Notes: generated from the letters alone by a model not told the origin. Positions 32,293 through 40,119 are shown, numbered from the stretch's first letter. The stretch: DNA of 64,000 bases from an uncultured Elusimicrobium sp. (GCA_902797165.1 CADBRU010000008.1:81471-145470); one strand, 5' to 3'. Numbers and translations are program-made.

Positions 32293-34029
32293 TTAATCCA
32301 CCCAAAAAGTGGTCATTAAATCAATGAGTTTTTTATCGGACGGGCGGGTGGAGTTTAAGGAAAACACCTGCCTGTCTTTTTGGGTAGTTACTACCGCATA
32401 ATCTTCTTTGATGTCAAACACGCTGCGCGGCGTATTTTGCTCAAATAAACTATGCCCGAAGAATCCTTTCGGTTGCGGTAAATTAAGTAAATCTAAGACG
32501 GTAGGTGCAATGTCTAATTGGCTGGCCAGTGTGTCGGTTACCAGCGGTTTATTAATTGCCGGCACAGTAACAATGGCAAAGGGGATGCGGTCAAACACCG
32601 GGTCAAACGGTTTGAATAAACCGGGTGTGATCATATTGGAAAAAGACGGATGATCCGCAGTTACCAAAATCAATGTGTTTTCATCCAGTAAATTTTTAGT
32701 ACGTAAGTTTTCGATAAATCGTTCAATATCTTGTCCCACACGGGCAAAGGCACGCGGCAAGGTCGGCCGGTCATAAAATTGCGCGTCAATTTCTTCATAT
32801 TCTTCACCCAAATAATCAAGACGGCCTAAAGGCACGTGCGTATCTACCGTCAGCAAAGTCAAAAAAGTTTTTTCGTTGCGGTGTTCATCCAAATAATCGG
32901 CGGCATAGTCAAATAATTTGCGGTCCAGTAAACCCCACCAATCCAAATAATCTTTATAGGCCGTCTCCTGCTCAAAGAAATTCCACCCGCGCACCGTTTC
33001 AAAACCCGCTTGATGAAAGAGTTCGTTTTCATGCATATAATCTTCATGTGCACCGCGTACAAAAGCGGTATGAAATCCGTTTTTTTGAAGTTCCTTCACA
33101 AAAGAAATCGGATAAGCATTGGAAAAACTGAGTTCCGCATACGGATGTGAGGAAAAAATAACCGTTAAACCGTATAAGGTAGAGAGTGTGACTGTTTGCA
33201 AGGTGTCGGAGGGATACTTATCAAATAAAGCATCATATCCGCGCCCGGCGGCGACGGGGATATTCACATTAAAGCGGTGCATATATTTGGCTGATAAAGA
33301 TTCGGTAGCAATCAAAATCACGCGCGTGTAATTTTTGCCGATGCCCGTATTTTTGGCAGTAAATACATTATATTGTTGTGCCGTGGCAGCAATATCGGCG
33401 GGCAAATTGTCGGTAATTAAGGCCTTTTGGGGCGTGGCCGTCAGTGCATTAAATAAATATACGGGAAGCGGGGGGAGAAAATATCGTGCAAAAAAGTCAT
33501 TGGGTTTTTCAAGTACCACAAACGGATTTACAAAAATAAAAAAGAGTAAAATGCACGCATAAAAACCCGTTTGTTTAAGTGCCTGTTTGTAAGGAACCGC
33601 TTTGAACCCTTTATATAATAAGGTAGCGCAAAAGAGCCCCAGCGCCGCAAAATAAGACAGCAGTCTCCAGTCGGTCATAAAATCATAATCGCCGCCTTGC
33701 AACGTGTCAAAATACTTCGCACCGAAGCGTTCCTTAAAATAAATAAGCAGTGTTAAATCTGCGGTGGTGACAAAATAATAAAGAAATAAAAGAATACCCA
33801 AAAACCATTTATTTTTAAGGTGCAACGCATTTAATAAAGAAAGACAAAAACCAAGAAATGCAAATTCCACCATAAACCGCACCGTTAAGGTCACGATCCA
33901 CGCAAACGGATCGGTTACTTGCACTTGCACAAGCCCAAAAGCGCTCACCGCTACCGCCGGCAAAGATGCCACCAATAACAATTTATAATTGGCAAACAGG
34001 GGGGATAAAAAATGTAAAAAACGTTTCAT
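32293..34029 (-). CDS. Membrane sulfatase-fold enzyme (LTA synthase/phosphoethanolamine transferase type)
   Basis: Integral membrane enzyme of 578 residues. Five membrane helices (about 11-30, 42-65, 72-94, 110-135 and 150-170) precede an extracytoplasmic alkaline-phosphatase-like domain (about 230-545). Metal-site motifs: ATESLSAKY (about 240), the TVTLSTLYG segment whose Thr could be the nucleophile, and TADHPS near residue 464. This architecture is shared by LtaS, OpgB/MdoB and EptA enzymes that move phospho-head groups onto glycans or lipid A. Substrate undefined; no companion gene nearby. ATG 34029 is chosen; a TTG at 34041 is possible, and neither has a clear ribosome site. Confidence 0.8.
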   Translation of the reverse strand: MKRFLHFLSPLFANYKLLLVASLPAVAVSAFGLVQVQVTDPFAWIVTLTVRFMVEFAFLGFCLSLLNALHLKNKWFLGILLFLYYFVTTADLTLLIYFKERFGAKYFDTLQGGDYDFMTDWRLLSYFAALGLFCATLLYKGFKAVPYKQALKQTGFYACILLFFIFVNPFVVLEKPNDFFARYFLPPLPVYLFNALTATPQKALITDNLPADIAATAQQYNVFTAKNTGIGKNYTRVILIATESLSAKYMHRFNVNIPVAAGRGYDALFDKYPSDTLQTVTLSTLYGLTVIFSSHPYAELSFSNAYPISFVKELQKNGFHTAFVRGAHEDYMHENELFHQAGFETVRGWNFFEQETAYKDYLDWWGLLDRKLFDYAADYLDEHRNEKTFLTLLTVDTHVPLGRLDYLGEEYEEIDAQFYDRPTLPRAFARVGQDIERFIENLRTKNLLDENTLILVTADHPSFSNMITPGLFKPFDPVFDRIPFAIVTVPAINKPLVTDTLASQLDIAPTVLDLLNLPQPKGFFGHSLFEQNTPRSVFDIKEDYAVVTTQKDRQVFSLNSTRPSDKKLIDLMTTFWVD

Positions 34030-34078
34030 ATCATTCGGCAATATACGTGCTAATTTGATATACTTATTATATAAATTT

Positions 34079-34096
34079 AAGCGGTCCGTCCGCTTG
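34079..34096 (+). promoter_or_regulatory. Leader hairpin before thrS
   Basis: AAGCGG and CCGCTT form a six-bp stem over TCCGT, immediately before GAGG, the only ribosome-site-like sequence ahead of ATG 34107. Its position next to the ribosome site could affect initiation. Confidence 0.4.
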
Positions 34097-34106
34097 AGGT
34101 TGATTT

Positions 34107-35858
34107 ATGGAAAATAATGAATTAGAGACGAAACGTCATTCGTGCGCGCACATTATGGCTGCCGCCGTACAACAATTATTCCCCGGTACGAAACTCGGTA
34201 TCGGTCCCGCCATTGAAAATGGCTTTTATTACGATTTTGATTGTCCGCATGCTTTCACGCCGGAAGATTTGAAAACTATTGAAACTAAGATGAAAGAAAT
34301 CATCAAAGCGCGTGTTCCCTTTGAGCGCAAAGAGATGAGCAAAGCCGATGCCAAGAAATTTTTTGAAGAGCGCGGCGAAAAATATAAATTGGAACTCTTG
34401 GAAGAATTGGAAGACGGCCAAATTTCCGTTTATCTCACGGGTGACTATGCCGATTTATGCCGCGGACCTCACGTAGAGCATACGGGCAAAATTAATAATT
34501 TCAAACTTTCTGCCATTGCCGGTGCATATTGGCGCGGGGATGAAAAACGCCCGATGTTACAGCGCATTTACGGACTCAGTTTTAACACCAAAGATGAACT
34601 TAATGCCTATGTGAAACAACAGGAAGAAGCCGCCAAACGCGACCACCGCAAATTAGGCCCGGAACTGGATTTATTTAGCATTAATGACCACGTCGGTCCG
34701 GGACTTATTTTAATGCATCCCAAAGGTGGTATGCTGCGCAAAGTTTTAGAAGATTGGATCAAAGACCAAAACTTGAAACGCGGTTATGATCTCGTCGTAA
34801 GTCCGCATATTGCGCGCCTACATTTATTTGAAATCAGCGGGCATGCCGGCTTTTACAAAGACAGTATGTTCCACCCCATGGAAGTAGACAATGAGGCCTA
34901 TCAAATTAAGCCGATGAACTGCCCCTTCCACGTGGAAATTTATAAAACTCACTTGCGTTCGTATCGTGATTTGCCATTGCGCTTTTCCGAATTAGGTACG
35001 GTATATCGTTACGAACGGTCCGGTGCTTTGCACGGGATGCTCCGTGTGCGCGGTTTTACGCAAGATGATGCACACATTTTCTGCACGCCCGAACAAGTAG
35101 AAAGCGAAGTGAAAGCGTGTTTTGAATATGCTATGCACATTTTTAAGACCTTTGGTTTTGAAAAATATGCAGTGGAACTTTCCACGCGTGATCCGGAACA
35201 TCCGGAGCATTTTACCGGAGAAGTAAAAGATTGGGAACGCGCCGAAAATGCACTCAAACACGTGCTGGAAGAAAATCATATTGAATATACCACTCACGCC
35301 GGAGAAGCGGCTTTCTACGGACCGAAAATTGATATCAAAGTAATGGACGCCATTGGCCGTTTGTGGCAGTTATCTACGATTCAGTTTGATTTCAATTTGC
35401 CGCAACGTTTTGATTTGGAATATGTCGCACCGGAAGGACGTGAGCGCCCTATCATGGTACACCGTGCTATGTTTGGCAGTATTGAACGCTTTACGGGTGT
35501 ATTAATTGAACACTATGCGGGGTGGTTCCCGCTTTGGTTAGCACCGGTGCAAATCAAACTTTTGACACTGACGGATGACCAAATTCCGTTTGCCAAAGAA
35601 GTAGCCGCCAAAATGCGTGAAGCGGGTTTACGCCCGGAACTGGATATCCGTCCGGAAAAATTGGGGCTGAAGATTCGCGAAGCGCACATGCAACGTATCC
35701 CGTATACGGGCATTATTGGGGCCAAAGAAGCAGCGGAAGGCAAAATGACCATCCGCTTGCGCGACGGTAAAAATACTGAAGCCCTGCCGGTAGATGAAAT
35801 CATCAAACAAATGAAGCAAGAAGTAGAATCGTTTAGTTTGACTAATCTACTCAAATAG
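34107..35858 (+). CDS. thrS: Threonyl-tRNA synthetase lacking TGS domain
   Basis: Attaches threonine to tRNA-Thr. It has 583 residues against about 640 in E. coli: the N-terminal TGS domain (about 60 residues) is absent and the protein begins at the N2 editing domain. Editing motifs HSCAH (about 11-15) and CRGPH are kept. Catalytic core has zinc ligands Cys in MNCPFH, His in DDAHIF and His in VHRAMFGS; anticodon-binding domain from about residue 480. No in-frame ATG lies upstream that would restore TGS. A short hairpin lies in the leader. Monocistronic with a bidirectional terminator. Confidence 0.96.
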   Translation: MENNELETKRHSCAHIMAAAVQQLFPGTKLGIGPAIENGFYYDFDCPHAFTPEDLKTIETKMKEIIKARVPFERKEMSKADAKKFFEERGEKYKLELLEELEDGQISVYLTGDYADLCRGPHVEHTGKINNFKLSAIAGAYWRGDEKRPMLQRIYGLSFNTKDELNAYVKQQEEAAKRDHRKLGPELDLFSINDHVGPGLILMHPKGGMLRKVLEDWIKDQNLKRGYDLVVSPHIARLHLFEISGHAGFYKDSMFHPMEVDNEAYQIKPMNCPFHVEIYKTHLRSYRDLPLRFSELGTVYRYERSGALHGMLRVRGFTQDDAHIFCTPEQVESEVKACFEYAMHIFKTFGFEKYAVELSTRDPEHPEHFTGEVKDWERAENALKHVLEENHIEYTTHAGEAAFYGPKIDIKVMDAIGRLWQLSTIQFDFNLPQRFDLEYVAPEGRERPIMVHRAMFGSIERFTGVLIEHYAGWFPLWLAPVQIKLLTLTDDQIPFAKEVAAKMREAGLRPELDIRPEKLGLKIREAHMQRIPYTGIIGAKEAAEGKMTIRLRDGKNTEALPVDEIIKQMKQEVESFSLTNLLK

Positions 35859-35871
35859 AAATTCTCAAATT

Positions 35872-35904
35872 AAAAAGGGGCGGCCTTATCAGCCGCCCTT
35901 TTTA
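35872..35904. terminator. Bidirectional terminator between thrS and pilin 5
   Basis: GGGCGGC (35878-35884) pairs with GCCGCCC (35892-35898), seven-base loop, A-run before and T-run after, so it works for both convergent genes. Confidence 0.92.
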
Positions 35905-35918
35905 TTAGTGATAGATAC

Positions 35919-36407
35919 TTATAAAGTACAACCGTTAGCACCGCATAACATTTTGCAGTAGTCTTTAGCATTGTTTGATGTCTTGTAACAGGTAATAGTA
36001 CCATTGGAAGATTGAATTTCCAACCAATAGGGATTGCTATCCCCTATCATACGATCAGCATAAAATACTCCTCCTCCTTCTGCTTCATAAACCCAATCTT
36101 TTGTTTTGAAGCAAGGACTTGTTCCCGATATACAATTATCAATGTCAGATTCAAATTCTCCAGACAGAGGAATAGTTAAGCGGTCTACTATCATGTCCGT
36201 GGCGGAATTACAGTCACTATTATCATCGTCACCGAATTCTAACACACATAACTGGTAATTTTTTTGCAAAGTATTTAGTGCAATCCTTGCCTCAGCCACG
36301 CGACTTTTTTCTACCGCTTTTTCATATTGCGGCAAAGCAATGGCGGAAAGTATGCCGATAATCAAGACAACTACTAATAATTCTATTAACGTAAAACCTC
36401 TTTTCAT
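35919..36407 (-). CDS. Type IV prepilin (pilin paralogue 5)
   Basis: Prepilin of 162 residues, MKRGFTLIELL leader (Arg3 instead of Lys3), Phe5, Glu9. Paralogue of the gene at 24525: shared AVEKSRVAEARI, CVLEFGDD versus CFLEFGED, KTKDWVYE versus DTKDWQYG, and the CKMLCGANGCTL end. Six or more cysteines are conserved between them, so the fold is probably disulfide-braced. AGGAGGT precedes the start. It stands alone next to thrS with its own terminator. Confidence 0.9.
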   Translation of the reverse strand: MKRGFTLIELLVVVLIIGILSAIALPQYEKAVEKSRVAEARIALNTLQKNYQLCVLEFGDDDNSDCNSATDMIVDRLTIPLSGEFESDIDNCISGTSPCFKTKDWVYEAEGGGVFYADRMIGDSNPYWLEIQSSNGTITCYKTSNNAKDYCKMLCGANGCTL

Positions 36408-36501
36408 AAAAATACCTCCTATATACTCCTATATAAAGTATAGTCTTTTTTCTATAGATTTTCTACTCCTTTTTTAATTTGCTTCCGTACGTGATATTTT
36501 T

Positions 36502-36531
36502 TTGACAAAGTTTTGACGTATTTTATATATT
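36502..36531 (+). promoter_or_regulatory. Promoter of outer-membrane protein gene
   Basis: TTGACA (36502-36507), 18-base spacer, TATATT (36526-36531). The gene starts 38 bases further on. Confidence 0.65.
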
Positions 36532-36568
36532 GCTAGTGTAGGTAAATTTATAAGTAGGGGAAATCAGC

Positions 36569-37483
36569 ATGAAGAAAATAGGTCTCTTAGTGGGTTTGTT
36601 GTTTGTGGGAGTGTTTGCTTTTGCACAAGATAAAGTGCACAATTTTTCTATTTCCTATGAAATAGAAGATTATCAGTACAGAGAACCGGGGCTCATGAAA
36701 GTAAAGTCTCAACCGAAACAAGGTGCGAGTATTGTTTATACCCGCCGCGGGCTGAGATCTTTAGACGGTGATGTGAGTGATGACAACACTTTTGCCTCTA
36801 TCGAATTTCGTTATATGACCGGCTCCGGTAAATATATCGGCGGTACGGTATCTTATGATTATGAGACTCATGTTGAAACGGTTACGCCCTTTACTTATGA
36901 CGGCATAGACGATTATTATATGGAACTGGGCTTACGCTTAGGTAAAGTCTATAATTTAGGTCAAGAGTGGGATATTTGGCCGTATTTCGGCGGAGCGTGG
37001 AGACATTTAACCAACCACTTGGAGCAATCCGGCCCGGGTGGATATAAACGTGAATCTACCTACTGGACCTTACCGCTCGGTTTTAATGTTCGCTACCACC
37101 AAGATCCTTTTGACCACGAATATGGATGGAATGTTACTTTAAACGCGGAATTTGATTGGTTACTTAAAGGTATTCAATACAGCGGTCCTATGCCAAATGC
37201 CGTTACAGATATTTACGATAATACTTACAATTTGTCCGGAAACAGCAACCGCCAAAATGAAGGTTACGGCGTGCGCGGCAGTATTAAAGTGGAAAAGAGC
37301 CTTGGCAAAGTAGGTGTCTTTATAGAGCCGTTTGCCCGCTATTGGCATATTCAAAACTCTACTATCGGATATAAATTGATTGAAAATCCGGATGGAACAC
37401 CTACGCCTTATTATATAGACGGTTATTATGAACCGACGAATCGCACCTACGAATACGGCTGCAAAGTAGGTATTACGTTCTAA
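36569..37483 (+). CDS. Outer-membrane beta-barrel protein, unknown role
   Basis: Exported protein of 304 residues. Signal peptide MKKIGLLVGLLFVGVFAFAQ ends near residue 20. The mature part is a run of amphipathic strands rich in Tyr, Gly and Trp (FSISYEIEDYQYREPG, IGGTVSYDYETHVE, VYNLGQEWDIWPYFGG) and ends in a C-terminal strand with Phe as last residue (CKVGITF), the usual signal for barrel insertion by BAM. It resembles opacity/OmpW-like small barrels, but no family is certain. Own promoter and terminator, so probably a separately controlled surface protein. Confidence 0.75.
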   Translation: MKKIGLLVGLLFVGVFAFAQDKVHNFSISYEIEDYQYREPGLMKVKSQPKQGASIVYTRRGLRSLDGDVSDDNTFASIEFRYMTGSGKYIGGTVSYDYETHVETVTPFTYDGIDDYYMELGLRLGKVYNLGQEWDIWPYFGGAWRHLTNHLEQSGPGGYKRESTYWTLPLGFNVRYHQDPFDHEYGWNVTLNAEFDWLLKGIQYSGPMPNAVTDIYDNTYNLSGNSNRQNEGYGVRGSIKVEKSLGKVGVFIEPFARYWHIQNSTIGYKLIENPDGTPTPYYIDGYYEPTNRTYEYGCKVGITF

Positions 37484-37496
37484 GCAGTATTTTTTC

Positions 37497-37527
37497 AAAA
37501 CCCTCACACATTTGGTGTGGGGGTTTT
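37497..37527 (+). terminator. Terminator after the barrel gene
   Basis: AAAACCCTCACAC pairs with GTGTGGGGGTTTT over ATTTG, then a run of T. Confidence 0.88.
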
Positions 37528-37547
37528 TTTATGTGATTTGCGGTACA

Positions 37548-37578
37548 AAAAGGAACCCCGCCCTAGTAAAGGGCGGGG
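37548..37578 (-). terminator. Terminator after yggU
   Basis: Perfect eight-bp stem CCCCGCCC/GGGCGGGG (37556-37563 with 37571-37578) with T-rich sequence on the minus-strand 3' side. Confidence 0.85.
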
Positions 37579-37600
37579 ATAGGAGGGTCTTATATAGTGA

Positions 37601-37870
37601 TTAAGGGATGGAATCCATCACTTGGCGGAGTTCTTCTTCACTTTTATCGCGTACTTCTACGGTCTTTTCTTTGCCCTTTTCACCTTTAATAATAACAATT
37701 TGACTTTCTTTTACGGCAAAGAAATCAGCCAAAAATGTTTTCATAATAGCATTAGCCGGGCCATCATCTACTTTTTTGTTTTTGATTTTCATACGTAATA
37801 CACTGCCAATCCGGCTGATAATTTCATTGGGACCCGTAGAACTGGCAATGACTCTAACCTTAATAATCAT
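37601..37870 (-). CDS. yggU: DUF167/YggU family protein
   Basis: Small conserved protein of unknown function, 89 residues. The family pattern is clear: VRVIASSTGPNEI at the start, the KNKKVDDGPANAIMKTFLA segment (usual form vkaPPvdGkANealI..LA) and VIIKGEKGKEKTVEV (usual form I.sG..sr.K.v.i). It lies 14 bases after yggS on the same strand, a pairing seen in many bacteria. No catalytic residue is evident. Confidence 0.85.
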   Translation of the reverse strand: MIIKVRVIASSTGPNEIISRIGSVLRMKIKNKKVDDGPANAIMKTFLADFFAVKESQIVIIKGEKGKEKTVEVRDKSEEELRQVMDSIP

Positions 37871-37884
37871 AACTCCTCCAAATG

Positions 37885-38574
37885 TTAGGCAAACAGTTTA
37901 CTGCCTACCCGCGGCAAGGTAGCCCCTTCGGCTACGGCTGCCTCAAAATCGTTACTCATTCCAAGTGACAAATAGCGCTCTTGTTGTGTGGCAAAGTCCC
38001 GTTCAAAAGCAAGTCTTATTTGCTTAAATATGGGCCGTAATTCGTTTCCGTTGGTGGTTTGCGGGGCAATGGCCATATACCCGCAAGGCCGCAAATAAGG
38101 CAACTTTTGCAACTCTTTTACCAAAGTAGGTGCAAGTGCTAAAGAAATGCCGGATTGTGTTTCCCGGTCGGTTAGTTTAATTTGCACCATTACACGCAAG
38201 GTTTTATTAAGTTTATGAGCGTGCTCACTAAGCAGTTGCGCGATTTGTAAATTGTCAATTGAATCAATAAAATCAAAAAATCGGGCGGCTTGTGCCGCTT
38301 TGTTTTTCTGCAAATGACCGATAAAATGTTTTTGTACCGGATATTTTGCAAAATCAGGCCGCTGCCAACGTGCAAGTGCTTGCTGCACGCGGCTTTCACC
38401 AATATGTCTGATCGGAGTGTTGTCTAACAAAGTGCGTACGTCTTCATCTGCAGCATACTTGGTTACAGCCATTAGGTTTACTTCACAAAAAGGTCGGTTT
38501 GTGCTTTGACAGGCTGCCTCAATGGCAGTTTCAATTGCGGTGAAATTTTGTTTAAGTTGCAACGACCTATCCAT
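37885..38574 (-). CDS. yggS: YggS/PROSC family PLP homeostasis protein
   Basis: Binds pyridoxal 5'-phosphate and buffers its cellular level; no enzymatic activity is known. It has 229 residues, a single alanine-racemase-like barrel. AVTKYA (about 36-41) carries the PLP-binding lysine, HFIGHLQKNK (about 84-93) and LSLGMSNDFEAAVAEGAT (about 201-218) are family signatures, followed by the phosphate-binding RVGS. The leader AAGGGTTATTT is a weak ribosome site. Operon yggS-yggU. Confidence 0.93.
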   Translation of the reverse strand: MDRSLQLKQNFTAIETAIEAACQSTNRPFCEVNLMAVTKYAADEDVRTLLDNTPIRHIGESRVQQALARWQRPDFAKYPVQKHFIGHLQKNKAAQAARFFDFIDSIDNLQIAQLLSEHAHKLNKTLRVMVQIKLTDRETQSGISLALAPTLVKELQKLPYLRPCGYMAIAPQTTNGNELRPIFKQIRLAFERDFATQQERYLSLGMSNDFEAAVAEGATLPRVGSKLFA

Positions 38575-38640
38575 AAATAACCCTTGACATATTATATCAA
38601 AATTTACTTAAATGATGCAATTTTTTACGTCGGCATAGAT

Positions 38641-38679
38641 GAAAAAAGAGCCCTCTGCGTTATTCACACAGAGGACTCT
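38641..38679 (-). terminator. Terminator of the minus-strand structured RNA
   Basis: AGAGcCCTCTG and CAGAGGaCTCT pair across an 11-base loop with one mismatch, and six T follow on the minus strand (38642-38647). Confidence 0.85.
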
Positions 38680-39023
38680 ATACTGACGCTTTCATCTTTC
38701 TTCCTTTCCTAATGGATACAATGGTCACAATACAGTGAATATTTTCGTCTGTTTACTGTGCAAACCGTTCAAGTTCTCGGCACACACTCTCCTACTCAAA
38801 GGAAAGACCCGAGACGGGAAAACGGACTAATATGCACACCTCACAACCACAAGAAAATATTTTTTTCTGTCTCCAAACCGTACACTTACGTTTCGCCACT
38901 CTTCGTGGTTCCCACCGGTACGATCCGATCAGTTTTATATACGCCGCGCTGCCTTGCATCTCTTGGCAAAACTAACGCAACCTATACATTTTCTGTCTTG
39001 CATCCCACTATTCCATCTAGGAT
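38642..39023 (-). ncRNA. Predicted structured RNA of about 380 nt, class unknown
   Basis: No protein frame fits this interval. It has a promoter (39030-39057) and a strong terminator (38641-38679) on the minus strand, and its ends pair: CCTAGATGG (39021-39013) with CCATTAGG (38715-38708), eight bp with one bulge. Internal helices are also clear, e.g. CCGTT/AACGG enclosing CTCGG/CCGAG enclosing CTTTCCT/AGGAGAG, and GTTGCG/CGCGGC enclosing TGCC/GGCA. Size would suit RNase P RNA or tmRNA, but I find neither the GAGGAAAGTC block of RNase P nor a tRNA-like end or tag frame of tmRNA, nor the SRP RNA tetraloop motif. It starts right behind the repressor-like gene. Confidence 0.6.
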
Positions 39024-39029
39024 ACTATT

Positions 39030-39057
39030 AGTATAAGGGTTTTTGCCAAAAAATCAA
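39030..39057 (-). promoter_or_regulatory. Promoter of the minus-strand structured RNA
   Basis: On the minus strand TTGATT (39057-39052), 16-base spacer, TATACT (39035-39030). Start predicted near 39023. Confidence 0.65.
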
Positions 39058-39063
39058 GGGCTG

Positions 39064-39732
39064 TTAAAACGGTTTTATGCGTTTAAGCAAAATACCGATT
39101 GGTTGCCAATTTGATTTTTTATTTTTGAATTTCGGCGTTTTAATTTGGTATTGAATTTTGCCGTTTTTATAATTCGATTGCGCCACGCAAAAATCCCCTT
39201 GTTTATCGGTGAGTACCACCCAGTGCGCAGCGGTGATTTTGCTGCAGGGTTTTATGAAGGACAAATCACTTTCGCAAACGGCATCCGGCAAACCGATTTC
39301 TTGACTGCGTACAATATATTTGGCACCTTGTGCATAGCGGCGGGGGATGCTCCACCATTCCAAAATATTTTCTTCGGGATATTGTGAGAAATCTGCCGGT
39401 ACATTGGATAAAAACGGTAATTTAACCGTATTTTCAATTAAATTATCCGAATAATTAAGAGTAGGTTCGTGTAATGCTTTGTTGTTTTTAGCATTCGGCA
39501 AGGGGTAAGAGGTGCCGGAAATATTGTCAAATAATTTCAAAACGCCGTAAATATCTAACTTAAATAAGGCGGCCATTTGTTCAATATATCCTTTGGAAGG
39601 ATGCCTTTTGCCGGTGGCCCATAAGGCGGTGGTGGCGGTGGATACTTTTAATGTTTTTGCTAACTTGGCCTGTGCGCCTCTTAAGGTGCCGTGATTCCAT
39701 TCTTTGAGTTGTTTGTCAAATTTGCTTATCAT
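39064..39732 (-). CDS. XRE-type regulator with S24/LexA-like C-terminal part
   Basis: DNA-binding regulator of 222 residues from ATG 39732, chosen for its AGGAGAAACAAGC ribosome site; the frame extends upstream to 39798 without support. N-terminus (about 15-65) is a helix-turn-helix of the repressor type: AQAKLAKTLKVSTATTALWATGKRHPS. The C-terminal half (about 105-222) resembles the CI/LexA peptidase fold by length and by its late VVLTDKQGDFCVAQ strands, but the place of the Ser-Met motif reads SQEIGLPDAV, so self-cleavage is doubtful. No phage genes lie nearby; it is bracketed by two predicted RNAs. Confidence 0.7.
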   Translation of the reverse strand: MISKFDKQLKEWNHGTLRGAQAKLAKTLKVSTATTALWATGKRHPSKGYIEQMAALFKLDIYGVLKLFDNISGTSYPLPNAKNNKALHEPTLNYSDNLIENTVKLPFLSNVPADFSQYPEENILEWWSIPRRYAQGAKYIVRSQEIGLPDAVCESDLSFIKPCSKITAAHWVVLTDKQGDFCVAQSNYKNGKIQYQIKTPKFKNKKSNWQPIGILLKRIKPF

Positions 39733-39791
39733 GCTTGTTTCTCCTATATAATATGTTGTATAGACAGAAATAAGAGGAAAACAAAAATAAT

Positions 39792-39821
39792 TTGACAAAT
39801 ACTAACAAAACTTACTATACT
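39792..39821 (+). promoter_or_regulatory. Strong promoter with ACTAAC direct repeats
   Basis: TTGACA (39792-39797), 18-base spacer, TATACT (39816-39821). ACTAAC occurs at 39801-39806 and 39819-39824, inside the spacer and over the -10, and could be repressor half-sites. The opposite strand runs toward the regulator gene. Confidence 0.7.
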
Positions 39822-39827
39822 AACATT

Positions 39828-40000
39828 GTTGTAAGTTCTACCGAAGTTCGAATTGTTTTCCTACGGACGGAAAGTGTAACCTAAACACGTTTGGAGAGGG
39901 GCCGGCTCTCGGTCCTGCATCATACCCTAGTGATGTGTTGCTCTCCACTGTCCCGACCGCATATTTCTTGCTCATCTATGCGGTCTTATTCTACCAAAAT
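39828..40000 (+). ncRNA. Predicted structured RNA of about 170 nt, class unknown
   Basis: Follows the consensus-like promoter at 39792. No coding frame. Successive helices can be drawn: TTTCC/GGAAA, GTGT/ACAC, a longer arm TGGAGAG/CTCTCCA containing CATCA/TGATG, and a final GACCGCAT/ATGCGGTC hairpin ending near 39987 and followed by TTATTC, which may act as a weak terminator. The length is like 6S RNA, but I cannot draw the 6S end-to-end closing stem or central bubble. It could also be a long 5' leader of the genes beyond. Confidence 0.5.
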
Positions 40001-40011
40001 TAGAGGCACTT

Positions 40012-40103
40012 GAGTTAGTAAAGTTATAAATATCCTTTTTGAAATAAGCCGATCTATAAGGGGGATTACTTATTTTTTCGGATAAAAATAACTTTACTAA
40101 CTC
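40012..40103. repeat. 92-nt imperfect inverted repeat
   Basis: GAGTTAGTAAAGTTAT (40012-40027) is exactly complementary to 40088-40103. After an AAA/AAA internal loop TATCC/GGATA pairs again, and after a T-rich loop AAATAAG/CTTATTT pairs, leaving a 20-base apex. The right end overlaps another dyad, ACTAACtctGTTAGT. It could be a MITE-like or REP-like unit or a regulatory structure; I saw no second copy in the window. Confidence 0.8.
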
Positions 40104-40119
40104 TGTTAGTTTTAATACG

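Noticed and set aside
38642..39023. RNase P RNA, tmRNA or SRP RNA identity for the minus-strand RNA
   Set aside because: Length and paired ends fit, but I could not find GAGGAAAGTC, the SRP GGAAG motif, a tRNA-like T arm or a tag reading frame. The plus strand has GGAAAGACC, but promoter and terminator point the other way.
39064..39732. Prophage
   Set aside because: One repressor-like gene with no integrase, structural or lysis genes nearby.
39828..40000. 6S RNA identity for the plus-strand RNA
   Set aside because: The size fits, but the 5' and 3' ends do not pair and no central bubble can be drawn.
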